Assembly (NCBI GenBank): GCA_900554645.1
Contig: USIE01000001.1
Location: forward strand, 67,976 to 131,975
Length of the DNA stretch: 64,000 nucleotides
Source of the DNA: an uncultured Collinsella sp.
GTDB taxonomy: Bacteria > Actinomycetota > Coriobacteriia > Coriobacteriales > Coriobacteriaceae
Direction of reading: 5' to 3'
Shown here piece after piece: positions 17,552 to 27,156 of the stretch; within the stretch, counting starts at the first letter, position 1; every line of letters starts with the position of its first letter. The notes under the pieces were generated by a model. It did not search any database, was not told where the DNA came from, and worked only from the letters and a program-made list of their open reading frames with translations. The position numbers and the translations under genes are program-made.

Positions 17552-20302
17552 TTAGGCGGAACGCTTGGCCTCGAGCTTGGCCTGAGCGGCAGCCAGGCGC
17601 GCGAGGGGCACGCGATAGGGCGAGCAGGACACGTAGTCCACGTCGGCCACGTTAAACAGGCCCTTGATGGACTTGGGGTCGCCGCCGTGCTCGCCGCACA
17701 CGCCAAAGTGCATGTCGGGATTGGTGGCGCGGCCCTTCTCGACGGCCAAGCGCACGAGCTCCAGCACCGCCGCGTCGATGGTCTCGAAGGGGTTGTCTTT
17801 CAGGATCTTTTTATGCATGTACAGCGGGATGAACTTGGCCTCGGCGTCATCGCGCGAGAAGCCAAAGGTCGTCTGGGTGAGGTCGTTGGTGCCAAAGCAG
17901 AAGAAATCTGCGTGATGTGCGATCTCGTCGGCGACCATGCAGGCACGCGGCAGCTCGAGCATCGTGCCCACGGGAATATTGAGCTCGACGCCTTCCTCGG
18001 CGGAAACCTCGGCGATCACGCGCTCGATAACCTCGCGGGTCTGGACATGCTCGGCCGTGATGGAAACGAGCGGAACCATGATCTCGGGGCGCGGGTCGAC
18101 ACCCTCCTTGATAAGGCGGGCAGCGGCCGTGGCGACGGCGCGAACCTGCATGAGCGGCAGATCGCCAAAGACGACGGACAGGCGCACGCCACGCAAGCCC
18201 AGCATGGGGTTGGACTCGACCATGCCGTCAATGCGACGCAGGCGGGCGCGCAGGGCAGTGAGCTCCTCCTCGGGAGCGCCGGCGGCCTCCTTCTTGGTGA
18301 TGGCGACCTCGAGCTCGCGAGGATTATCCAGGAACTCATGAAGCGGCGGATCGAGCAGGCGGACGACCACATCGCGACCGGACATGGTCTTGAACATCGC
18401 CAGGAAGTCCTCGGTCTGAACCTTGAGCAGGTCGGCCAGGGCCTGCTGCTTTACGGCCTCGTCATCGGACAGGATAAAGCTCTGGATGATGTTCTTGCGG
18501 TCGCCCAGGAACATATGCTCGGTGCGGCACAGGCCGATGGCCTCGGCGCCAAACTCGAGCGCGAGTGCAGCATCCTCGGGGTTGTCGGCGTTAACGCGCA
18601 CGTGGTTGGCGTGGCCGCAGGTCTCGTCCAAGCGAATCTCGTCGGCCCAGGACAGGATGGTGTCCAGGTCGCCGGTGAGCTCGGCCGAAACCAGGTCGAC
18701 GGCGCCGTCGACGACGATGCCCTGGGTACCGTCGATGGAGATGACATCACCCTCATGCAGCACGCGGTCGCTGCCCTCGATGTGCACGACCTTCTCGGCG
18801 GCGTCGATATGGAAGCGCTCGACACCGCAGACGCAGGGCGTACCCATGCCGCGGGCGATAACGGCGGCATGGCTCGTCTTGCCGCCATGGCTGGTCAGGA
18901 TGCCCTCGGCGGCGACCATGCCCTTCAGGTCGTCGGGGTTGGTCTCCCAGCGGACCAGAATGACGTTGTGGCCCTCGGCGGAACGCGCGACGGCGTCATC
19001 ACTCGAGAACACGACCTCGCCCACGGCGGCACCAGGGCTGGCGTTAAGGCCGCTGGCCAGGGCCTCGTACTTCTTGGAGGCGTCGAACTGCGGGTGCAGG
19101 AGCTGGTCGAGCTGCGCGGGATCGATGCGGCTCACAGCCTCCTCGCGGGTGATCAGGCCCTCCTCGACCATTTCGATAGCAATGCGCAGGGCGGCAGTGG
19201 CGGTGCGCTTGCCCACGCGGGTCTGGAGCATCCAGAGCTTGCCCTGCTCGATGGTGAACTCGATATCGCACATATCGCGGTAATGATCCTCGAGCGTCAG
19301 GAACACGCGCTCGAGCTCCTCGCCTGCGGACTCGAGGCCCGAGGTGGTCTTGAGGTCGGCGATGGGCTCGGTGTTTCGGATGCCGGCGACGACGTCCTCG
19401 CCCTGGGCATTCACCAAAAAGTCGCCATAGAACTCCTTGGTGCCGTCGGCCGGGTTGCGCGTAAAGGCGACGCCGGTCGCAGAGGTCTCGCCCTTGTTGC
19501 CAAAGGCCATGGCCTGGACGTTGACGGCGGTGCCGAGCTCGTCGGAAATGCCGTGCTGCTTGCGGTAGATGCAGGCGCGCTCGTTCATCCAGCTGCCAAA
19601 GACGGCCTGGATGGCAAGGCGCAGCTGGAGCTCCGGATCGTGCGGGAAAACGGGCTTACCGTCGGCGACCTCGAGCTCGGGATACAGGGTCGCCTCGACG
19701 TTCTCGGAGAAGATGCCCTTAAAGGTCTCGACGAGCTCCTGCAGGTCCTCGGCCGAAAGCTCGGAATCGACACGAACGCCGGCGACCAGGCGGGCCTGGG
19801 TCAGGGCGTTCTCGAATAGGTCGGCGTCGACGCCCATGACGACGTTGGAGAACATCTGGATAAAGCGACGGTAGCTGTCCCAGGCAAAACGCGGGTTTTG
19901 TGTCTGGGCGATAAGGCCCTGAACGGAGTCGTCGTTGAGGCCCAGGTTGAGAACCGTGTCCATCATGCCGGGCATGGAGAACGGAGCGCCCGAGCGAACC
20001 GACACGAGCAGCGGATCGGAGGCGTCGCCGAGCTTCTTGCCGCAACGGGCCTCGAGGTCCGCCTCGGCGGCAACGATCTCATCGAGTGCGCCTTCGGGCC
20101 AGACGTTGCCGGCACCGGAGTACTCGACACAGGTCTGGCAGGTAATGGTAAAGCCACCGGGAACCGGCAGACCGATGCGGCTCATCTCGGCAAGGTTTGC
20201 GCCTTTGCCGCCAAGCACGAAGTTCATGGATTTGTCGCCCTCAGTGACACAGGTGCCCTGGGCGTCGGTTCCAAAACGGTAAACCCTCTTGCAATCGCTC
20301 AC
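17552..20302 (-). CDS. ppdK: Pyruvate, phosphate dikinase
   Basis: Interconverts pyruvate, ATP and Pi with PEP, AMP and PPi. 916 aa, somewhat longer than the usual 874-890. The N-terminal ATP-grasp part contains FVLGGKGANLAEM and VRSGAPFSMPGMMDTVLNLG; the phospho-His swivelling domain has LTSHGGKTSHAAVIARGMG; the C-terminal PEP barrel has GTNDLTQTTFGFSRDDAEA and FGVCGEHGGDP with the catalytic Cys. The start is GTG with GGGGAAG close upstream. Its regulator ppsR lies upstream. The 326-base gap before it carries a repeat element and a likely control region. Confidence 0.97.
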   Translation of the reverse strand: MSDCKRVYRFGTDAQGTCVTEGDKSMNFVLGGKGANLAEMSRIGLPVPGGFTITCQTCVEYSGAGNVWPEGALDEIVAAEADLEARCGKKLGDASDPLLVSVRSGAPFSMPGMMDTVLNLGLNDDSVQGLIAQTQNPRFAWDSYRRFIQMFSNVVMGVDADLFENALTQARLVAGVRVDSELSAEDLQELVETFKGIFSENVEATLYPELEVADGKPVFPHDPELQLRLAIQAVFGSWMNERACIYRKQHGISDELGTAVNVQAMAFGNKGETSATGVAFTRNPADGTKEFYGDFLVNAQGEDVVAGIRNTEPIADLKTTSGLESAGEELERVFLTLEDHYRDMCDIEFTIEQGKLWMLQTRVGKRTATAALRIAIEMVEEGLITREEAVSRIDPAQLDQLLHPQFDASKKYEALASGLNASPGAAVGEVVFSSDDAVARSAEGHNVILVRWETNPDDLKGMVAAEGILTSHGGKTSHAAVIARGMGTPCVCGVERFHIDAAEKVVHIEGSDRVLHEGDVISIDGTQGIVVDGAVDLVSAELTGDLDTILSWADEIRLDETCGHANHVRVNADNPEDAALALEFGAEAIGLCRTEHMFLGDRKNIIQSFILSDDEAVKQQALADLLKVQTEDFLAMFKTMSGRDVVVRLLDPPLHEFLDNPRELEVAITKKEAAGAPEEELTALRARLRRIDGMVESNPMLGLRGVRLSVVFGDLPLMQVRAVATAAARLIKEGVDPRPEIMVPLVSITAEHVQTREVIERVIAEVSAEEGVELNIPVGTMLELPRACMVADEIAHHADFFCFGTNDLTQTTFGFSRDDAEAKFIPLYMHKKILKDNPFETIDAAVLELVRLAVEKGRATNPDMHFGVCGEHGGDPKSIKGLFNVADVDYVSCSPYRVPLARLAAAQAKLEAKRSA

Positions 20303-20628
20303 GATACTTCCCCTTCCATGCGCTTACGCGCACGACCGTGGTAACGAATCGACCCGCCGGATGCGGGCCGTGAGGGAACTATACGGCGGGTTTTGGACAG
20401 GCTTGAGCAGAGGGTGCGCGGTTTGGTAAACGTGCTAAAACCGGCGGTAAACGGTAGGTAAAGGTGGCTACCTTATGAAGATACCACTACAAGGAAAGTG
20501 CAGGTCGGATGCGATGTTTTTGCTAAATCGCTTTACCATTTATCAGCATTATTTCCAAGTATTCTCTTTGGTTAGCTAAAAGAGCCCCGTCCCAAATTAG
20601 CTACCCAAACAACCTTGTCCCAAGTGAG
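20303..20628. other. Intergenic region ppsR-ppdK with direct repeats and a possible ppdK promoter
   Basis: This 326-base stretch holds no gene. On the plus strand GGTAAACG occurs at 20425-20432 and 20446-20453, with GGTAAAGG at 20457-20464, possibly operator repeats. A minus-strand TATAGT at 20378-20383 is a candidate -10 for ppdK, without a clear -35. An inverted pair GCGAT...ATCGC flanks a T-rich stretch near 20509-20531. A REP-like element occupies 20570-20606. Confidence 0.4.
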
Positions 20629-20631
20629 CTA
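20570..20631. repeat. REP-like palindromic element plus degenerate half copy
   Basis: Positions 20570-20606 have ends GGTTAGCTAA and TTAGCTACCC (imperfect inverted repeats) around a core AGCCCCGTCCCAAA. The same arrangement occurs twice in inverted orientation at 54249-54376. A degraded partial copy, GTCCCAAGTGAGCTAC, follows at 20616-20631 and runs into the ppsR stop codon. Confidence 0.7.
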
Positions 20632-21504
20632 CTTTTGTTGAGCGCGGCGGGCGGCACGGCGGGCTCTTGCCTCTTGAATCTCTTCGAGGTGAGCAATGAT
20701 CTCGGCAGCGCTTTCCTCGATGGCTTTGCCGTCGGTACGCACAACAAAGCAGCCTAAGCGCTTCATGAGGGCACGAGCTTCCTCAAGCTCGCTGCGCACG
20801 CTCTCGGGCTCGGCATAGGAGCCGGCAACGGCACGGGCGTAGTCATCGCCCAAGCGGCTATCGCGAATCTCAGAAATAACGTCGACGGTCGAAATCAGGC
20901 CGAACAGGTGCATCGGGTCAACCTCGTAAATCGACTTGGGCGGCTCCATGCCATGCGCCAGTGGGACATTGGCGACCTTGTAGCCCTGATAGGCTAAATA
21001 CATCGACAGCGGCGTCTTGGATGTACGCGACACACCCAGCAGCACGATATCGGCACCCGACAGATCGTCGCAACCACGACCGTCATCGTGCTCAACGAAA
21101 TACTCCATGGCCTCGATACGATGGAAATAGCGGTCATCGGTCTTGTGAATCACGCCCGCAACGCACTTGGGCGGCACACCGATGAGCGACGACAGCACGG
21201 CAAGCGTCGGGCCGATCAGGTCGACCGAACGGATATGCAGCATACCCAGGTAATCGAGCACGCGGGCGCGAAGCGCCGGATCGACAATGGTATGGAACAC
21301 GGCGACATCGCGATGGTCGGCATCGACGCGCGGCCCCACAAATGACTTGACCTGCTCCACGGAGGTCACCTTGGGCAGGCGCAAAACGCGAAAAGCCCCT
21401 TCATCAAATTGCCCGGACGCCGCAAGCACCACCTCACAAGCGGTATCGCCGAGCGAGTCGGAGATAACGATAACGGTGGGACGAGCGGTGACCGGGCAAT
21501 CCAT
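20629..21504 (-). CDS. ppsR: Pyruvate, phosphate dikinase regulatory protein (bifunctional Ser/Thr kinase/phosphorylase, DUF299)
   Basis: Switches pyruvate phosphate dikinase (or PEP synthase) off and on by ADP-dependent phosphorylation and Pi-dependent dephosphorylation of a Thr near the catalytic His. 291 aa. Visible are VIVISDSLGDTACEV at the N-terminus and the P-loop-like GVSRTSKTPLSMYLAYQGYK. Direct position before ppdK (326-base gap) fits this partner, so PPDK rather than PEP synthase is the likely target. ATG 21504 has a GGAG site upstream. The stop overlaps a degenerate repeat. Confidence 0.93.
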   Translation of the reverse strand: MDCPVTARPTVIVISDSLGDTACEVVLAASGQFDEGAFRVLRLPKVTSVEQVKSFVGPRVDADHRDVAVFHTIVDPALRARVLDYLGMLHIRSVDLIGPTLAVLSSLIGVPPKCVAGVIHKTDDRYFHRIEAMEYFVEHDDGRGCDDLSGADIVLLGVSRTSKTPLSMYLAYQGYKVANVPLAHGMEPPKSIYEVDPMHLFGLISTVDVISEIRDSRLGDDYARAVAGSYAEPESVRSELEEARALMKRLGCFVVRTDGKAIEESAAEIIAHLEEIQEARARRAARRAQQK

Positions 21505-21538
21505 GCGGGGCTCCTTTTGCGCTTATGCGCAGGCTGGC

Positions 21539-23635
21539 TTACTTTTTGCGGGCAAGCTCACCGATGTTGGCAATGCCGGAGAAAACGGCCTCGAAGCGGT
21601 TGAGCAGCTTAAGGCGATTATCGCGAAGCTGCTCGTCCTTGTCCATGACCATGACCTCATCGAAGAAACGGTCGATGGGCGCGCGCAGGGCGGCGAGGGC
21701 GGCAAATGCGGCCGGGTAGTCCTCGGCAGCAAGGGCGGCATCGACGGCGGTCTGAGCAGCCTCGGAGGCGTCGGCGAGCGCAAGCTCGACCTCGCCCATC
21801 AGGCTGCGGTCATACTCCGCACCCAGCTCGGGCTTGGAGATATGCGCGGCGCGGGCATAGGCGGTCGCCAGGTTGTCGAACGTCTCAGCGTCGTTCTTGC
21901 GGGCCTCGTCGAGGGCGGCGCAGCGGGCGAAGAAGACGGACGGGGCGATAATGTGCACCGCGGAGACGGCGGCAACGGTATCGGCCGGGATCTTTTCGTC
22001 GCGGGCCATGCTCACCAGGCGGCCATGGAAGAAGTCACGAACCTGCTGGGCGACCTCGGCGGCGTCGAACTCAATGCCCTGCTCGCTATAGAGCTCGAGC
22101 GCAAAGTCGATGAGCGACGTGGGATCGATCGGCAGACGGTCGCGCAGGATGTTGATGATACCGATAGCGGCACGACGCAGCGCGTAGGGATCGGAGGAGC
22201 CAGTCGGGGGCTCGCCGATGGCAAAAATACCCGCGATGGTATCAAGCTTGTCGGCGCAGGCCACGGTGCAGCCAGCGGTGCCCTCAGGCAGCTCGTCACC
22301 GGCAAAGCGGGGACGATAATGATCGCGAATGGCGTGGGCGACCTCGTCGTTCTCCCCCATCGCCGTGGCGTAGTAACCGCCCATCACGCCCTGCTGACTC
22401 GTGAACTCGACGACGGCATTGGACACCAGGTCGGCCTTGCACAGGTGCGCGGCGCGAGCGGCGTCGGCGGCAAGATGGGCGCCCAGATGAGCCTCGCGGG
22501 CAATAGCGAGCGCGAGCTGCTCGATGCGCTCGGACTTGGCGAGCACGCTGCCGAGCTTCTCCTGGAAGGCAACCTTGGCCAGACGCTCACGGAACTCGTC
22601 GAGGGAGATCTTCAGGTCCTCCTCGTAGAAGAACTTAGCGTCGTCCAGACGGGCGCGCACGACGCGCTCGTTGCCGTCGATCACGCGCTCGGCATTCTCG
22701 GGTTTGCTGTTGGAGACGACCACGAACTCACGCGTGAGCTTGCCCTCGCCGTCATAGATCGGGAAGTAGCGCTGGTTGGTGAGCATGGACTCGCAGATAA
22801 TCTCGTGCGGGACCTTGAGGAACTCCTCGTCGAAGGTACCGACGAGCACCGTCGGCCACTCGCAGAGGTTGATGACCTCCTCAAAGACCTTCTTGGGCGT
22901 ATCGACATGGCAGCCGGGACGGGCAGCCTCGACCTCGGCGATACCAGCGAGAATCGCCTCGCGACGGCGCTCAGCAGAGAGCACGCCGGCATCCTCGAGT
23001 ACCTGCTCGTAGGCGGCGGGGCTGGCGACAACGTGGTCACCGGGGCCAAGCACGCGATGGCCGCGCGTGGTGTTGCCGCTCGTCACGTCGGCAAACGACA
23101 CGGGCACAACATCCTCGCCCAGAAGGCAGCAAATCCAGCGGACCGGACGCACGAACGTGGCGTGCTCATGGCCCCAGCGCTGACTACGGTAGTTGGGCCA
23201 CTGCAGGCCGGCGATGGTCTTCTCGCACAGAGCGGTCAGAATCGGGGTTGCCGGTGCGGAGGGAATGTTCTTCTCGGCGAACACATACTCGCGACCGTCA
23301 GTGTCCTCGCGACGGACCAGGTCCTCGGCAGCCACACCGCACTTGCGGGCAAAGCCCTGGGCGGCCTTGGTGGCGTTACCGTCGGCATCGAAGGCAATGT
23401 TGGCCGCGGGGCCACGCTTGACCTCATGAACCTCATCGGTCGCGGTGGCGACGTTAGCCACGAGCGCAGCCAGGCGACGCGGGCTCGAGATCACGCGGAC
23501 CTCGCCGTGGGCCAGACCGGCCTCGTCGAGACCCTTGGCGATCATGGTGCCAAGCTGCTTGACGGCATTGTTCAGCGGCGCGGAGGGCATCTCCTCCGTA
23601 CCGATCTCAAACAGGAAATCCTTAGCGTCTGCCAT
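21539..23635 (-). CDS. glyS: Glycyl-tRNA synthetase beta subunit
   Basis: tRNA-binding subunit of the alpha2beta2 bacterial-type glycyl-tRNA synthetase. 698 aa, normal length. It starts ADAKDFLFEIGTEEMPSAPL, typical of the family, with ISSPRRLAALV, an internal HD-like part, and a C-terminal anticodon-binding region. Three bases after the glyQ stop; the two must be made together. Confidence 0.96.
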   Translation of the reverse strand: MADAKDFLFEIGTEEMPSAPLNNAVKQLGTMIAKGLDEAGLAHGEVRVISSPRRLAALVANVATATDEVHEVKRGPAANIAFDADGNATKAAQGFARKCGVAAEDLVRREDTDGREYVFAEKNIPSAPATPILTALCEKTIAGLQWPNYRSQRWGHEHATFVRPVRWICCLLGEDVVPVSFADVTSGNTTRGHRVLGPGDHVVASPAAYEQVLEDAGVLSAERRREAILAGIAEVEAARPGCHVDTPKKVFEEVINLCEWPTVLVGTFDEEFLKVPHEIICESMLTNQRYFPIYDGEGKLTREFVVVSNSKPENAERVIDGNERVVRARLDDAKFFYEEDLKISLDEFRERLAKVAFQEKLGSVLAKSERIEQLALAIAREAHLGAHLAADAARAAHLCKADLVSNAVVEFTSQQGVMGGYYATAMGENDEVAHAIRDHYRPRFAGDELPEGTAGCTVACADKLDTIAGIFAIGEPPTGSSDPYALRRAAIGIINILRDRLPIDPTSLIDFALELYSEQGIEFDAAEVAQQVRDFFHGRLVSMARDEKIPADTVAAVSAVHIIAPSVFFARCAALDEARKNDAETFDNLATAYARAAHISKPELGAEYDRSLMGEVELALADASEAAQTAVDAALAAEDYPAAFAALAALRAPIDRFFDEVMVMDKDEQLRDNRLKLLNRFEAVFSGIANIGELARKK

Positions 23636-23638
23636 GGC

Positions 23639-24550
23639 TTACGCCACCTCGCCTTCCTGATCAGCATTCTCGTTAACTCCGGCGACCTCGGCCATATAGG
23701 CCTCGCAGCACGCCTTGGCGACGGCGCGGACGCGCAAGATGTAGTTAGCGCGCTCGACCGCGGACAGGGCGCCGCGGGCATCGAGCAGGTTGAAAGCGTG
23801 GCTGCACTTCATGACGCAGTCGTACGCCGGCAGTGGCAGCTTGCGCTCCAGACAGGAGTGGCACTCGGCCTCGTAGTCGTCAAACTTCTGACGCATCATC
23901 TCGACGTTGGCGACCTCAAAGTTATAGGCACTGAACTCGCGCTCGTTCTCGAGGAACACGTCGCCATAGGTCATGGGCGTGCCGTCGGGCAGGTAGCTCC
24001 ACACCAAGTCGTAGACGGAATTGACGCCCTGCGCATACATGGCGATGCGCTCCAGGCCATAGGTGATCTCAACGGGCACGGGGTCGACCTCGATACCGCC
24101 CACCTGCTGGAAGTACGTAAACTGCGTGACCTCCATGCCATTGAGCCAGACCTCCCAGCCAAGGCCCCAGGCGCCGAGCGTCGGGCTCTCCCAGTCGTCC
24201 TCGACAAAGCGGACGTCATGGTCGTTGGGGTCCAGGCCAATGGCGGCAAGAGACCCCAGATAAAGCTCCTGGGCGTTGACCGGAGAGGGCTTGATGAGCA
24301 CCTGGAACTGATAGTAGTGCTGCATGCGGTTGGGGTTCTCGCCGTAGCGGCCGTCGGCGGGACGGCGGCAAGGCTGCGCATAGCAGGTGCGCCACTCGGC
24401 GGGACCGAGCGAGCGCAGCGTGGTCGCGGTATGGAAGGTACCGGCACCGACCTCGGAGTCATAGGGCTGCATAATGACGCAGCCCTGCTCGCCCCAGTAC
24501 TGCTGGAGGCGCAGGATGATGTCTTGGAAGGAAAGCGATGAAGCGTTCAT
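23639..24550 (-). CDS. glyQ: Glycyl-tRNA synthetase alpha subunit
   Basis: Catalytic class II subunit that activates glycine. 303 aa. Diagnostic segments are [57 protein letters not shown] and [12 protein letters not shown]. Only 59 bases separate it from lepB, which leaves no room for a T-box. A minus-strand TATAGT in that gap is a weak promoter candidate. Confidence 0.97.
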   Translation of the reverse strand: MNASSLSFQDIILRLQQYWGEQGCVIMQPYDSEVGAGTFHTATTLRSLGPAEWRTCYAQPCRRPADGRYGENPNRMQHYYQFQVLIKPSPVNAQELYLGSLAAIGLDPNDHDVRFVEDDWESPTLGAWGLGWEVWLNGMEVTQFTYFQQVGGIEVDPVPVEITYGLERIAMYAQGVNSVYDLVWSYLPDGTPMTYGDVFLENEREFSAYNFEVANVEMMRQKFDDYEAECHSCLERKLPLPAYDCVMKCSHAFNLLDARGALSAVERANYILRVRAVAKACCEAYMAEVAGVNENADQEGEVA

Positions 24551-24609
24551 GCCTCTAATATCCCCTCGTCGAAACGATTACACGGTTAGGTACTGTACTA
24601 TAGCGGTTT

Positions 24610-25173
24610 TTAGTCGATAGCGCCGATGCGGTTGAGCGGCCAGTAGCGCACAAGCGCCACAGCGATCAAATCAGAGCGATCGACGGGACCAAAGTAGCGT
24701 GAGTCAGCAGAGTTCTCGCGGTTGTCGCCCATCACCCACACACAGTCGTCAGGGACGGTGTAGGGATAGCTCACCTGGGCAGTAGGCGCCTGGACGGAAA
24801 GCGGCCAGCTCATGCCGGTCGTATAGTCCTCATCGAGCGCTTGGCCGTCAACGACCACCTTGCCGTCCTGCAGGTCGACCGTCTGGCCGGCCGTGGCAAT
24901 AACACGCTTGACAAGAACATCATGCTCGGAGGTGCCATCGGGGTTGTGAAACACCACGATATCGCCCTGCTTGACGGGCTGACCGAGCTCGAGGCTCACC
25001 TTTTGTGCCAGGATCTGGTCGCCAATCTCGATCGTGTCCTCCATAGAGCCGGTGGGCACCACAAAGGGCTCGACCACAAAGGTGCGGATCAGGAAGGTGG
25101 CCACAAGCGCGATCGCGATGACCGCGATCCACTCAAATGCGCCCCTCAACGCGGAATGCTGCGATGGAACCAT
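24610..25173 (-). CDS. lepB: Signal peptidase I
   Basis: Membrane-anchored serine protease that removes signal peptides from exported proteins. 187 aa with one N-terminal TM (about 13-33) followed directly by the catalytic Ser motif VVPTGSMEDTIEIGD; the general base Lys is in VLVKRVIATAGQTV, and VMGDNRENSADSRYFGPV is conserved. ATG 25173 has GAGGAG five bases upstream, formed by the last codons of trmD. This is the short Gram-positive type. Confidence 0.95.
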   Translation of the reverse strand: MVPSQHSALRGAFEWIAVIAIALVATFLIRTFVVEPFVVPTGSMEDTIEIGDQILAQKVSLELGQPVKQGDIVVFHNPDGTSEHDVLVKRVIATAGQTVDLQDGKVVVDGQALDEDYTTGMSWPLSVQAPTAQVSYPYTVPDDCVWVMGDNRENSADSRYFGPVDRSDLIAVALVRYWPLNRIGAID

Positions 25174-25175
25174 TC

Positions 25176-25934
25176 TCACTCCTCGCTCTGCGAATACGAC
25201 GCGTCCAGGATCTCTTGCGCGTAAGCGCGCTCCTCGGGCGTCAGCCGTGCCGTCTCAATCAAGTCGGGACGCCAGCGGCAGGTGCGCTCGATGGCGTTCT
25301 TGCGGCGCCAGGCATCGACCTTGGCGTGATCGCCGCTCACAAGCACCGGAGGCACGCCCTCGCCGTTGAACTCGGCAGGACGGGTGTACTGCGCGTACTC
25401 GAGCAGGCCTCCGTCCTCGGCGGTCGAGAACGACTCGTCGACGTTGCTCATCTCGTCACCAAGGGCGCCGGGAATGAGGCGTACGACGGCATCGGCAACG
25501 ACCATAGCGGGAAGTTCGCCGCCCGTAAGCACATAGTCGCCAATCGACAGACGCTCATCGGCATACGCATACGCGCGCTCGTCGACGCCCTCGTAACGGC
25601 TGCACACAAACAGCAGGCGCTCACTTTTGAGCAGGCGCTCGGCCACATGCTGCGTAAAGGGCTCGCCACAGGGGGTAAAGAACACCACGGTGGGCTTGGG
25701 ACCCTCTGCGCTAATGGCCTCGATGGCCTCTGCGATAGGCTCGACCTTCATAAGCATGCCCTGCCCGCCGCCGTACGGCTCGTCATCGACGGTACGATGG
25801 CGGTCGTGCGTCCAGTCACGCAGGTTATACGCCTTAAAATCAAAAAGGCCGGCCTTGCGGGCGCGGCCCAAAATCGATGTGGACATGACGGGCTCAAACA
25901 TCTCGGGAAAGACCGAAAGGGTCTCAATCAGCAT
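25176..25934 (-). CDS. trmD: tRNA (guanine-37-N1)-methyltransferase
   Basis: SPOUT (trefoil-knot) methyltransferase that prevents frameshifting by methylating G37. 252 aa. Visible are LSVFPEMFEPVMSTSILGRA, DDEPYGGGQGMLMKVEP, CSRYEGVDERAY, and the knot SIGDYVLTGGELPAMVV. It lies in the conserved rpsP-khpA-rimM-trmD order, 10 bases after rimM. Confidence 0.97.
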   Translation of the reverse strand: MLIETLSVFPEMFEPVMSTSILGRARKAGLFDFKAYNLRDWTHDRHRTVDDEPYGGGQGMLMKVEPIAEAIEAISAEGPKPTVVFFTPCGEPFTQHVAERLLKSERLLFVCSRYEGVDERAYAYADERLSIGDYVLTGGELPAMVVADAVVRLIPGALGDEMSNVDESFSTAEDGGLLEYAQYTRPAEFNGEGVPPVLVSGDHAKVDAWRRKNAIERTCRWRPDLIETARLTPEERAYAQEILDASYSQSEE

Positions 25935-25944
25935 GTTGTCCTCC

Positions 25945-26466
25945 CTACTTGTCCATATCGATCAGGCCGTCCATAACATGGACGGAAATTGTTCCTGTGT
26001 CGGGAAGATCGAGCACAACCTGCTCGATCACGGGAATCAGTACCTCGCCGTACCGATCGCCCTCGACAACCCAAACATCGTTAGCGGGCGTCGACATGAT
26101 CTCGACGATCGTGCCGAGCGAACCGAAACGCTCGTCGACCACCTCGCGACCCATCAGGTCGGTATAGGCAGCGTCGAGCGAATCGAGCTCAAAGTCGTCA
26201 CGATTTGCCAGCACATAGCATCCCGTGATGCCCTCGGCGGCCGTCAAGTCGTCAATGCCCTCAAACGAGACCAGATCGCCATCGCCCGTATCGGTGACGG
26301 ACACGACCGTGCAAAAGCGGTCGCGCTTGAGCGCCGGCGGCGTCAGGGCGACGCGCATGCCCGGCTCTAATACAGAAGGAAGCCCCCGCAGCGGCTGCGC
26401 GAGGACCTCCCCCTTCCTTCCGTGCGGCTTGACCACACGGGCGATGTTTTTGTACTGGGACCTCAA
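25945..26466 (-). CDS. rimM: 16S rRNA processing protein RimM
   Basis: 30S maturation factor that binds S19. 173 aa with an N-terminal RimM domain (NIARVVKPHGRKGEVLAQPL) and a C-terminal PRC-barrel (DLMGREVVDERFGSLGTIVE). The start is probably TTG 26466, just after the khpA stop; the nearby AGGA is closer than ideal, so the start is not certain. Confidence 0.93.
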   Translation of the reverse strand: MRSQYKNIARVVKPHGRKGEVLAQPLRGLPSVLEPGMRVALTPPALKRDRFCTVVSVTDTGDGDLVSFEGIDDLTAAEGITGCYVLANRDDFELDSLDAAYTDLMGREVVDERFGSLGTIVEIMSTPANDVWVVEGDRYGEVLIPVIEQVVLDLPDTGTISVHVMDGLIDMDK

Positions 26467-26470
26467 GGTC

Positions 26471-26755
26471 CTAGCCCAGAACCTCTACCTCGACAGCAGT
26501 GTCGAGGCGAGCAGCCAGTGCACGGGCGAGCGTGCGAATGGCCTTGATGGTACGGCCACGACGGCCGATGACCTTAGCGACGTCATCCTCGGCGACCGAA
26601 ACCTCAATCGTAGAGGCGTCGTCACCATCGATGACCTCAAGGCTCACGGAATCCGGGTCGTCGACGATCTGAACAACGAGATATTCGACGAGATCGGCGA
26701 TGCGATCTGAGAGCATTGCCTCACCCTCGAGCTGTGCAGCGTCAACCTCAGGCAC
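26471..26755 (-). CDS. khpA: KH-domain RNA-binding protein (KhpA-like)
   Basis: 94 aa single KH domain with the loop motif VIGRRGRTIKAIRTLARA (GxxG) and an acidic N-terminus. Members bind RNA and in several Gram-positives partner with KhpB/Jag in cell-size control; that role is not shown here. The GTG start has GAGGAG six bases upstream in the rpsP 3' end. Position between rpsP and rimM is the family's usual one. Confidence 0.92.
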   Translation of the reverse strand: MPEVDAAQLEGEAMLSDRIADLVEYLVVQIVDDPDSVSLEVIDGDDASTIEVSVAEDDVAKVIGRRGRTIKAIRTLARALAARLDTAVEVEVLG

Positions 26756-26758
26756 GAT

Positions 26759-27100
26759 TTACTCCTCGGCGCCCTCAGCGGCCTCAGCGGCAGCCTTAGC
26801 GGCCTCGGCCTCTTTGGCGAGCTGCTTCTTGGACTTCTTGACGACGGTCTCGGTCTTCTCGCCCTCGTTGGCGGCCTTGACCAGAGCGGCGACGGCGTCG
26901 GTGAGCTGAGCGCCCTTGGACTGCCAGTCGGCGATCTTCTCGAGGTCGAGGTTGATGGTCTTGGGGGCGGTCATCGGGTTGTAGCGGCCAACCTCCTCGA
27001 TGATACGACCGTCACGCGGGGCGCGGGAATCGGCGACGACGACACGGTAGTACGGACGCTTCTTAGCGCCGTGACGAGCAAGGCGAATCTTGACTGCCAA
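26759..27100 (-). CDS. rpsP: 30S ribosomal protein S16
   Basis: 113 aa, begins [20 protein letters not shown], with [18 protein letters not shown]. The start is TTG at 27100, six bases after GGAGGAG; an upstream in-frame codon at 27136 lies before this site. Its C-terminal tail of about 30 residues is Ala/Lys/Glu-rich, longer than the basic S16 and typical of actinobacterial forms. First gene of the operon. Confidence 0.96.
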   Translation of the reverse strand: MAVKIRLARHGAKKRPYYRVVVADSRAPRDGRIIEEVGRYNPMTAPKTINLDLEKIADWQSKGAQLTDAVAALVKAANEGEKTETVVKKSKKQLAKEAEAAKAAAEAAEGAEE

Positions 27101-27156
27101 AGGAAACTCCTCCAACCAAGCAGCTTTAGGCTGCAACTACAAACAAACAGTTGAAC

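Noticed and set aside
17687-19819. A 710-codon open frame on the plus strand opposite ppdK
   Set aside because: Antisense shadow of ppdK; His/Gly/Leu-rich composition without domains.
20425-20464. GGTAAA repeats as a small CRISPR array
   Set aside because: Repeats are 8 bases with irregular spacing; no cas genes or longer repeats are seen anywhere in the window.
21287-24541. A very long open frame on the plus strand opposite glyS and glyQ
   Set aside because: It mirrors two well-supported minus-strand genes; such antisense frames are usual in GC-rich DNA, and it resembles no known protein.
24551-24609. T-box riboswitch before glyQS
   Set aside because: The gap is only 59 bases and has no T-box sequence or specifier stem.
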